From contig CBDFFM010000020.1 in NCBI GenBank assembly GCA_965246785.1, positions 186,001 through 250,000 of the forward strand: 64,000 bases of DNA, given 5' to 3'. This DNA comes from UBA1952 sp965246785 (lineage in GTDB: Bacteria > Bacteroidota > Bacteroidia > Chitinophagales > Chitinophagaceae). The notes below the pieces were generated by a model. That model was not told where the DNA came from. It worked only from the letters and a program-made list of their open reading frames with translations, and did no database searches. Shown one piece after another: positions 44,730 to 51,611 of the stretch (within the stretch, counting starts at the first letter, position 1; every line of letters begins with the position of its first letter). The position numbers and the translations under genes were made by a program.

Positions 44730-47648
44730 ATGTCTATGCAGTATTTGCTACGCGGTGCCATGTTAGCGCTTCTTTACCTGATAAGCCGGCCACTTCCCGC
44801 CGTTGCCCAGCGGCCGCTGCTGCGTCACTTTACCACGAAGGACGGGCTGGCGAGTAACGTTATCTATGATATATATCATGACAGCAAAGGATTCATCTGG
44901 TTTAGTACCGACCGCAGATTGAGTTGTTTTGACGGTACCCGCTTTCGGAATTATAGCATCAACGAAGGATTGCCGGATAATGAAGTATTCAGCCTTTATG
45001 AAGACGGGTTCGGCAGGTATTGGGTTGTGTGCTATAACCATAAGGCATGCTACCTGAAGGGAGGCAGGATTTACACCAGTGCTACTGACACGCTTTGCCG
45101 CCAAATTGAGGCAAAGCGTGTCCATTACACATCGCTGTTTCGCAATAAGAACGGTATATGGTGCATGAAAGGACAACAGATTTACGGCATAGCTAAGGAC
45201 AGCATTTTCCTTCTTTATGAAGGGCTCAAAAACCTGAGCGCTTCCTACTACTACACCGTATTTAATGGCTATGAGTATCTGTTGAGCGGAGGATATGTCT
45301 ATGTAGGCTATCCAAACGGAACAAAGCGCATCCTGAGGCTCAATCAGCCGGAGGTAATTGCAACTACCGGCAGCAGGAACAGCATTTATATGGTCGGCGG
45401 CAACGGCAGTGCGGACAGCCTTTACACATATGCACTCCATGGTGATTCGGTGCCGGTAACCAGTAAAGCTCCGTTTCCTGCATTTTGCTATGAATTAGAG
45501 TACCAATCAGATGCATCAATCCTTTGCCTGACGGCTAAGGGAACGTATATATACGATGGACGATTCCGGCAGTACCATCCCTATAAAGAGCGAATCCCGT
45601 TTAACCGGATACTGCATGACCGGGAAGGCAATACATGGTTCGGCACATTGAATAACGGGGTTTATTTGCAAGGCAGGCATCCAGCCTCTCTTTTCAACAC
45701 CGCCACAGGACTACTGGACAACGATGTTTTGGCAGTATGTAGCCAGGATAGCCGAAACACGCTTACCGCTTGTTACAACAGCGGGGGATTCAGTCTCGTG
45801 GAAGACGGCAGGACGACTAATGTTTTACTTCCGAACTCCGGCAGCCTGAGCAGAACCAAGTTTGCTTACCGCCTCAGGAACGGCGACTTCCTTGCCGGCA
45901 GTGATCGCGGACTGTACCGCATCGGCGCTAAACGCTTTGCCAGAGCGCTGCTGTCGACGGATGCCCAAAAAGATTGCGACCGGCAGGGCCGCCGCTACTA
46001 TATAGCGCATTCCGGCGGTGCCGTATGCTATGACGACAGCACGAACATTATTTATCCTATCTGGCGTGAGCGGACGACAGCAATTGCTGTCGGAGCTGAT
46101 AAGACAGTATGGCTGGGTACTTTGAATGGGCTGTACTGTTCGAGGTCTGGTACCATCAGCAAGTTCAACCAGGATTCCAATTTAAGCAGCAACCGGATTG
46201 TCGGCCTTTCATATGCCGGGAACGCACGCTTAGCCGTTGCCACGCACAGGAGCGGACTTTATATCTGGAATGGGCGCCGGATACAACACATTGATCGATC
46301 ATGCGGACTGGTCAGCGATAATTGCTCTGGCTTGTGTGCAGATACCGACGGCACTATTTGGGTCTGTACCGATCAAGGTCTTGACCGGATATCAGCGCGC
46401 CACGCATCTCCCGAAATTTATCACTATTCAGCACTTGACGGCCTGCCTGATACGAAGGTGAATGATGTGGCTATAAGCGAGAACAGACTGTATGTCGCCA
46501 CGGCGGACGGGATTATCATGCTCGGGAAAGAGATTGCACCGAGTCATTTGTACAAAGCGCCTAAGGTTTACATTCTTTCAGTCGGACTTCATGATTCTAC
46601 CATTAGCTGGCCGCAGGAGCATCTTATTCTGCCGTATAAGGAAAACAGTTTTCAGGTTAATTATACCGGGCTATCGCTGGTGATCGGTTCTGTTCTTCAA
46701 TATCGCTATGTGTTGAATGGCGGAAACGCTGATACCGCATACACCCGCCTGGGGGCGATTAATCTGAGTGCATTAAAGCCGGGCGACTACCAACTGCTCG
46801 TCTGGGCTAAGCACGATGCCGCAGGCAAGTGGAGCAGCGAGCCGGCAATCCTGTCTTTTACCATCCGGCCACCCTTTTGGCTGACGCCATGGTTTATCAC
46901 CCTGTGTGCCTGTCTGCTGACAGTTATACTTTACAGACTGTATATGGCTAAAGTCCTGTCTATCCGACAGAGGGAAAAAGAGCTGTCGAACCAGCGGCAC
47001 CGCATGGCGGCGCTGGAAATGCAGGCGCTCCGTGCCCAGATTAACCCGCACTTTATGTTCAATGCGCTGAACTCTATTCAGCATTTCTACAGCCAGAATG
47101 AAGACCGGAAGGCAAACCGCTACATGGGACTTTTCGTTCAACTCATCCGCAAAGCCCTCCATCATGCCGAAAACCACTGGCTGACGCTGGAAGAAGAGCT
47201 GAAGATGCTGACTGCCTACCTGGATTTAGAGCAGATGCGCTTCAAGCATGCTTTTACTTACGAAATCGCCATTGATCCGGGAATAGATCCCTGTACGCTT
47301 AAAATCCCGGCTATGCTTATTCAGCCTTATGTAGAAAACGCCATCGGACACGGCCTGCGCCCATTGCGGGACAGAGCCGGTATCTTAAAGCTTGCTGTTA
47401 GGCTGGAACAGCAGCAGGTCATTTGCAGCATTGATGACAATGGCATTGGCATTACGGAAGGCATGCGGTGCCGCCCGCCCGGTCACCAGTCTTTGGGCAT
47501 GGATATTACCCGTCAGCGGGTGGAGACTATGAATGAGCTATACAGAACCCACATAAGGGTTATCGTCAGTGACAAGTGCGGGCAGGATTCAGATTGTCAT
47601 GGTACCTTGGTAGTCATTCACATCCCTCTTGGCGCAGCATATGCATAA
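44730..47648 (+). CDS. reg_prop beta-propeller sensor histidine kinase, LytS type
   Basis: 972 aa. Signal sequence (MLALLYLISRPLPAVAQ), then a long periplasmic part of two-component propeller repeats (FTTKDGLASNVIYDIYHDSKG, FIWFSTDRRLSCFDG, GLPDNEVFSLYEDGFGRYW; later GNTWFGTLNNGVYLQ and GTIWVCTDQGLDRIS). A Y_Y_Y beta domain follows (about 625-710; FQVNYTGLSLVIG, LQYRYVLNG), then a membrane helix near 715-738 and a His_kinase domain with QINPHFMFNALNSIQHF (His about 773) and a HATPase (IQPYVENAIGHG, DDNGIGI). These kinases sense an outer signal and pass phosphate to LytTR regulators. The regulator gene overlaps by 8 bp. A paralogue lies at 54539-57421. Confidence 0.93.
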   Translation: MSMQYLLRGAMLALLYLISRPLPAVAQRPLLRHFTTKDGLASNVIYDIYHDSKGFIWFSTDRRLSCFDGTRFRNYSINEGLPDNEVFSLYEDGFGRYWVVCYNHKACYLKGGRIYTSATDTLCRQIEAKRVHYTSLFRNKNGIWCMKGQQIYGIAKDSIFLLYEGLKNLSASYYYTVFNGYEYLLSGGYVYVGYPNGTKRILRLNQPEVIATTGSRNSIYMVGGNGSADSLYTYALHGDSVPVTSKAPFPAFCYELEYQSDASILCLTAKGTYIYDGRFRQYHPYKERIPFNRILHDREGNTWFGTLNNGVYLQGRHPASLFNTATGLLDNDVLAVCSQDSRNTLTACYNSGGFSLVEDGRTTNVLLPNSGSLSRTKFAYRLRNGDFLAGSDRGLYRIGAKRFARALLSTDAQKDCDRQGRRYYIAHSGGAVCYDDSTNIIYPIWRERTTAIAVGADKTVWLGTLNGLYCSRSGTISKFNQDSNLSSNRIVGLSYAGNARLAVATHRSGLYIWNGRRIQHIDRSCGLVSDNCSGLCADTDGTIWVCTDQGLDRISARHASPEIYHYSALDGLPDTKVNDVAISENRLYVATADGIIMLGKEIAPSHLYKAPKVYILSVGLHDSTISWPQEHLILPYKENSFQVNYTGLSLVIGSVLQYRYVLNGGNADTAYTRLGAINLSALKPGDYQLLVWAKHDAAGKWSSEPAILSFTIRPPFWLTPWFITLCACLLTVILYRLYMAKVLSIRQREKELSNQRHRMAALEMQALRAQINPHFMFNALNSIQHFYSQNEDRKANRYMGLFVQLIRKALHHAENHWLTLEEELKMLTAYLDLEQMRFKHAFTYEIAIDPGIDPCTLKIPAMLIQPYVENAIGHGLRPLRDRAGILKLAVRLEQQQVICSIDDNGIGITEGMRCRPPGHQSLGMDITRQRVETMNELYRTHIRVIVSDKCGQDSDCHGTLVVIHIPLGAAYA

Positions 47649-48429
47649 GCTCACCGCAATTATTGTTGATGATGAAGCGGACGGCCGCAGTACGCTGAGC
47701 AGCTATCTGGAGCAGTATTGCCCGGAGGCAACGGTCGTAGCTGAAGCGGATTCCGTGCATGAGGCAGCGCTTGCGATACGAACATTCAATCCCGACCTGG
47801 TCTTTCTGGACATCAATATGCCGTATGAAAATGGCTTCAGCCTGTTTGAAAAAATTCCACAGCCTGATTTTCATACTGTCTTTGTTACCGCTTATGACGC
47901 TTATGCATTACAGGCCATCAAGCAGCATGCGCTGGATTATATCCTGAAACCAATCAACATTGATGAACTCATTACGGCCGTACAACAAGCGATGTCATGG
48001 TCGGAAAAGACTGCGAGCGGGAGCGACAGGCGGGACGGGCAGGAAGCGGACATCAGCCAGCTGCTGCTTTCTATGCAGCGGCAGTCAAAGGGAATTGAGA
48101 AAATTGCCCTGCCTGTGCTGGATGGATTTATTTATGTGGAGAGCGCGGATATTATCCGCTGTGAGGCCGAGGGCAGCTATACTCATTTTTACTTTGCCAA
48201 TCGTCCCAGGTTGCTGGTATGCCGCATGTTGGGCTATTATGAGGAGCTGTTACAGTCACAGGGTTTTATACGGGTGCATCATCATCACCTGATAAATATT
48301 GCGCACGTGCAGCAGTACCATAAAGGGAGAGGAGGAGTGATTACAATGAGCGACAAATCTGATGTAGGTGTGTCGCAGCGGCGTAAAGATGACTTCCTCA
48401 AAATCATGGAATACAACCGCCGTGATTGA
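47641..48429 (+). CDS. LytTR response regulator, partner of the upstream kinase
   Basis: 262 aa from the ATG at 47641, which overlaps the kinase stop. Receiver domain (1-120): IIVDDEADGRSTL, phospho-Asp in LVFLDINMPYENG, VTAYDAYALQAIKQHALDY, Lys in YILKPINIDE. LytTR domain (about 160-260): YVESADIIRCEAEGSYTHF, IRVHHHHLINIAHVQQY, GGVITMSDKSDVGVSQRRKD. It probably controls the divergent T9SS surface gene, by analogy with the second module; no binding repeats were identified. A terminator follows at 48461-48490. Confidence 0.93.
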   Translation: MHKLTAIIVDDEADGRSTLSSYLEQYCPEATVVAEADSVHEAALAIRTFNPDLVFLDINMPYENGFSLFEKIPQPDFHTVFVTAYDAYALQAIKQHALDYILKPINIDELITAVQQAMSWSEKTASGSDRRDGQEADISQLLLSMQRQSKGIEKIALPVLDGFIYVESADIIRCEAEGSYTHFYFANRPRLLVCRMLGYYEELLQSQGFIRVHHHHLINIAHVQQYHKGRGGVITMSDKSDVGVSQRRKDDFLKIMEYNRRD

Positions 48430-48460
48430 CACTATCGCCCCGTCTTAAATTATGCATAGC

Positions 48461-48490
48461 AAAGTAGCCCCTAAAAAGGAGCTACTTTTT
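48461..48490 (+). terminator. Terminator after the LytTR gene
   Basis: AAAGTAGC (48461-48468) pairs with GCTACTTT (48481-48488), extended by CC/GG, followed by T residues. It lies about 30 bp after the regulator stop. Confidence 0.85.
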
Positions 48491-48841
48491 GATTAGCATA
48501 TGGCCCTTTCCCTAAAGCCTTCCTGCAAGAATAGTGTTTGCCCGATGCGTCAGGTGCCGGGGCGCACACGCATTCTGTATCCGAGGCTTTCCTGAAGGAT
48601 ATCCATACCAGGCCGGCCTGTTGCCACGCTTTGACCAACAATGAACATGCTCATTCCTATTCTGACTCGTATCCGGCTTTTGAGGGAGTTGGGAGGAGTA
48701 GTTATGGATGAGTAATTTCTGCGCACAGCATGGCCGCGGCAACTGCTTCAAATGCTTTATCGTAGTACCCGTTCTTATACCGCAGCACCTTTCTGCAGGT
48801 ATGGGTGAGCTCTGGAAACCGGCTGGTAAGGGTAAGTATAA

Positions 48842-49914
48842 ACCTGAGTTCGGTTTAAGCGGCGATTAATAATTGCTGTTGTTGTTGGAAAGCGGCGATG
48901 AGCTTTGGGTTTGTTTCCTCGATATCTTTTCTGATAGAAGGCTTCTTGGGAAAGAAAGAATAAGCGGCTATGGCGCTCATCAGGTTCAGCAGAAAGCCGT
49001 TCAGAGAACGGTGCCTTGTATGCTCTACCTGGCAGATATTCTTTAGCTCGTCATTGACCGTTTCTATCACTGAACGCTTGCGCAAGAGCAGCTTCTCTTC
49101 ATTGCTCAGTGCCTTATCCTTCATGTTCCTTCGCACTGCAGTTATAAGCTGGATGCCGTTGCCAAAGAGCATATCGGTAAGCGCTTTTGAGATGTAGCCC
49201 TTATCGCCGAAGAGCTTGCCAAACAGCTTCTCCGTAAGGGTAGTAATAGCCTTTGCATTCCGGTCATCTACATTGGCTTTACTCAGGTAGAAAGACAGAA
49301 TCTCTCCCTTATCATTGATCACCAGGTGCAGCTTGAATCCGTAGAACCAGCCCATAGTGCTCTTGCCAATTTTAGCTATGCCAGCAAAGGTTTTGTTGCG
49401 GCGGATGCGCTTGTTGTGACATACCCGAAGAACGGTAGAATCAATAAAGGAGATGCCGGTGCATTCGCCCCGGCAGCAGTGATGGAGAAAAAGCATAAAG
49501 GCCACTGCGCAGCGGTGGCTGAGCTCTACAAAGCGGTTGTAGGAGACAAGGTTGGGGAAGCTGTCTTTGAGATGAACGCAGGCGTATTGGGTGTAGAAGA
49601 ACTTGAAGTTTCTGAATCCGCCGGAATGAAAAGCAATGAGCATGGAAATGATTTCAGAATCGCACAGCGATGCTTTCCGGTTGCGGGTTTTGGTTCCATT
49701 CGAATGGTCGAGGAGCAATTGATGGATGGGGTGTTCGAAAAGCAGGCAGAAATCATCTACGGCAACGAAAATTTCGGTTACTTTGTCAGCGAATAGCGGT
49801 GTGTTCATTTTTGATGTGAGTTGTTTTTAGTCAATCACCTATACATCAAAAACAACGCCGCTATTCGCTTTTTAAGCCACTACTTTTCCACAACTTCTTA
49901 TCCCGAACTCAGGT
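48842..49914 (-). mobile_element. IS982-family insertion sequence, copy 2 (1073 bp)
   Basis: Same length, ends and encoded proteins as the copy at 28117-29189, in opposite orientation. The flanking 5-bp duplication is TATAA at 48837-48841 and 49915-49919. It interrupts the RuvC-like gene and leaves it with a stop provided by the element end. Confidence 0.95.
48855..49808 (-). CDS. IS982-family transposase (second copy)
   Basis: 317 aa, identical to the product of 28223-29176, with the intact DDE motifs (FIDSTVLRVC, LFGDKGYISK, RSVIETVNDELKN). Because both copies are identical and both have clean target duplications, transposition was recent relative to divergence. The orientation matches the host RuvC-like gene, but the transposase has its own start. 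Confidence 0.95.
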   Translation of the reverse strand: MNTPLFADKVTEIFVAVDDFCLLFEHPIHQLLLDHSNGTKTRNRKASLCDSEIISMLIAFHSGGFRNFKFFYTQYACVHLKDSFPNLVSYNRFVELSHRCAVAFMLFLHHCCRGECTGISFIDSTVLRVCHNKRIRRNKTFAGIAKIGKSTMGWFYGFKLHLVINDKGEILSFYLSKANVDDRNAKAITTLTEKLFGKLFGDKGYISKALTDMLFGNGIQLITAVRRNMKDKALSNEEKLLLRKRSVIETVNDELKNICQVEHTRHRSLNGFLLNLMSAIAAYSFFPKKPSIRKDIEETNPKLIAAFQQQQQLLIAA

Positions 49915-50230
49915 TATAAGCATCTCCCTGCTGTCGCATCCAAAGCATCGTTTCAGGTCAGTAAGCGTGTAACAATGCAGTGGCAGTTGCTCCCGTGTAA
50001 TCTGACGGTTCAGTATGCCGGTTAGCTGGCGCAGGTTCTTAGAGGGCCGGGCCTCGGCGGGCGTTTTAAGGGCTATGCTGTCAGGTGCGTACAGCTTTAT
50101 GTGCTTTCTTACGGTGCCGGCAATGAGGCTGCATTTAGCCGCGCTCCAGTAGCCTTTAAAGCACTGCACTTTCCAGTCTATGAGTTCCCCGTCCCGGAAT
50201 ACCGCAAGGCCGATACTGCGCGTGCCAAGG

Positions 50231-50530
50231 CTAATCCCGAGCGTCGTCATCTTCTTCATACTCGTACTCAGGTTCATTATCGCGGTGCCTGCGACCTTTT
50301 CTGTCGGCCTTTCGCTGCTCCCTGTTTTCATGCTGCTGAATGAGGTAGTTGAACAGCGCTGCCCGCGACCTTTTTATTTTCCGCTCCGGGATGGAGAGCA
50401 CGCGCATGAGCTTCTTTCTGAGAAAGCTTTCCGAATACTTTTCGGTGAACTGCTTGTGCAAGGGAAGCGCATCCATGTCATCAAGGGTTGTAGCTATTTC
50501 AAGGGCAAGCTTGTCTGGTGATGTAGCCAT
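50231..50530 (-). CDS. Small charged protein upstream of the RuvC-like gene
   Basis: 99 aa, ATG at 50530. The first 65 residues are predicted helical (ALEIATTLDDMDALPLHKQF, SFLRKKLMRVLSIPERKIKR), followed by a highly charged tail (RKADRKGRRHRDNEPEYEYE). No signal or membrane helix. It overlaps the start of the RuvC-like gene, so the two are co-translated, and such pairs occur in mobile or plasmid-like DNA of Bacteroidota. A DNA-binding helper role is possible. A large inverted repeat lies just upstream (50571-50610). Confidence 0.7.
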   Translation of the reverse strand: MATSPDKLALEIATTLDDMDALPLHKQFTEKYSESFLRKKLMRVLSIPERKIKRSRAALFNYLIQQHENREQRKADRKGRRHRDNEPEYEYEEDDDARD

Positions 50531-50570
50531 AAGTGATTAGATTGATTAAAGCACTGTGGATAAAGGAATC

Positions 50571-50610
50571 CTCGCTCGCTCTTTTTTACTTAAAAAGAGT
50601 ATCGAGCGAG
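50571..50610. promoter_or_regulatory. Long inverted repeat between the XRE and RuvC-like units
   Basis: The left arm CTCGCTCG-CTCTTTTT (50571-50586) is mirrored by AAAAAGAG-TAT-CGAGCGAG (50592-50610); the right arm has three extra bases. Each half is perfectly complementary. It could act as an operator for the neighbouring XRE regulator or as an attenuator in the leader of the 99-aa gene. Confidence 0.55.
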
Positions 50611-50717
50611 AAAATTTGAAAAACTGAAAATGAAAATCGCACAGGATCCGCACTGAATACACATCAGCAATTACGTGGCTGAGCTTAGGTGCAGGATTAA
50701 GTTGGTAAGAGGCAATC

Positions 50718-51008
50718 TTAAGGAGATCTGTTCTTTACGCTGCTTTCCTCATCGTTAGATTTTGCATTCCTGCCGGCAAAATCCTGACGGATGGCTTGGC
50801 GTAAATCAGGGTAAAAAGAGTCTATCAGGGTGGCATACAGGATGGAGAGCTTAATGAGGTTCTTAATACCTGGGAAGCGCTTGCCAAGCTCCCATTCGGA
50901 GACCCTGCTTTTGCACGACAGGCCAAGCAGCGCTGCCACCTGCACCTGCGTGTAGCCCATTATTCTTCTGTACTTCCGAAGCCGGTTCGGGATTCTCTCT
51001 TTCCTCAT
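50718..51008 (-). CDS. XRE-family helix-turn-helix regulator
   Basis: 96 aa. The HTH spans about residues 8-62 (RLRKYRRIMGYTQVQVAALL, GLSCKSRVSEWELGKRFPG, IKNLIKLSILYAT), typical of small Cro/CI-type proteins; the rest is a charged tail (FYPDLRQAIRQDFAGRNAKS). Such proteins commonly regulate mobile-element or toxin-antitoxin genes. It is upstream, on the same strand, of the 99-aa and RuvC-like genes, with the 50571-50610 inverted repeat between them as a possible binding site. It diverges from the 80-aa gene at 51134. Confidence 0.9.
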   Translation of the reverse strand: MRKERIPNRLRKYRRIMGYTQVQVAALLGLSCKSRVSEWELGKRFPGIKNLIKLSILYATLIDSFYPDLRQAIRQDFAGRNAKSNDEESSVKNRSP

Positions 51009-51133
51009 TACTCAAAATGGTAACAAGGAAATGGTCTCAAAGGGGAGTGAGAAAATTTCTCAAATCGTGAGTAGGGCTGTGGAAAACCAATGTCTCTTGA
51101 CAATCCTTAAAAAGCGGGTAGTGTGGGCGCATT

Positions 51134-51376
51134 ATGACGAACAGAAAATACCCAAGCGGCCAGACTGACTGGAAGGCAACACTGAAGCAACTGAAGGGCG
51201 TGGATGAAATGTTTGAGGTGCTGGAAAGGGATAAGCAATTGCCACGTTTTCCAGAATTCCTTATTGCCTGTCTCGTGATGGGCAACAGTGAGTGTGTCAA
51301 TCTAAAAAAAATGTTTCCAAAGCATTGCAAAGCACTGGACGCATGGCTGACGGATTGCGCATACGGCGAAGCTTAA
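51134..51376 (+). CDS. Small hypothetical protein (80 aa)
   Basis: ATG at 51134. Reads as a natural small helical protein (SGQTDWKATLKQLKGVDEMF, PRFPEFLIACLVMGNSECVN, FPKHCKALDAWLTDCAYGEA) without signal or membrane helix. It diverges from the XRE gene, about 125 bp away. Function unknown. Overlapping frames on the other strand (51037-51330) look like shadows. Confidence 0.55.
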   Translation: MTNRKYPSGQTDWKATLKQLKGVDEMFEVLERDKQLPRFPEFLIACLVMGNSECVNLKKMFPKHCKALDAWLTDCAYGEA

Positions 51377-51515
51377 AGACTTCCGGCATTTCGCAGTATA
51401 CTTTTCGCGTGGAACACGACACCAACAGCGAAAATCCCTGTAAACGTCACGTTTCCGAGTTTAATCGTCCAGTTTGTTTGTCTATTAAAAAGGGCCTGAC
51501 TGACTCTTAAAGAAA

Positions 51516-51539
51516 GAATCCCGCTGAAAGGCGGGATTC
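51516..51539 (-). terminator. Terminator of the T9SS adhesin-like gene
   Basis: A perfect 9-bp stem, GAATCCCGC (51516-51524) with GCGGGATTC (51531-51539), followed on the minus strand by a T-rich tract. It lies about 70 bp after the stop of the gene at 51612. Confidence 0.85.
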
Positions 51540-51611
51540 TCTAGAGTAGGGAATATATGGTCGTAAAAGCTACCTCTAATTGTTGGGAGGATAGGTATTG
51601 GTCTACCACGG

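Larger units (their letters stand above)
48702..50259 (-). pseudogene. RuvC-like nuclease-fold gene interrupted by IS982
   Basis: The 5' part (ATG 50259 or 50250) encodes a RuvC/YqgF-like RNase H fold: TLGISLGTRSIGLAVFRDGE, then YAPDSIALKTPAEARPSKNL. The first catalytic Asp of RuvC-like proteins is replaced by Ser (GISLG), as also happens in related mobile-element proteins, so activity is doubtful. IS982 copy 2 sits after the codons for SREMLI. Joining across it without one TATAA gives an in-frame continuation (LTLTSRFPELTHTCRKVLRY, KNGYYDKAFEAVAAAMLCAE) to a TAA at 48704-48702. The 140-codon remnant ends in a TGA provided by the IS. The gene overlaps the upstream 99-aa gene by about 20-29 bp. 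Confidence 0.85.

Noticed and set aside
48550..48654. 34-codon minus-strand frame (MSMFIVGQSVATGRPGMDIL start)
   Set aside because: Reads like protein and has a GGA upstream, but is too short and unsupported to call; could be a small gene after the RuvC-like unit.
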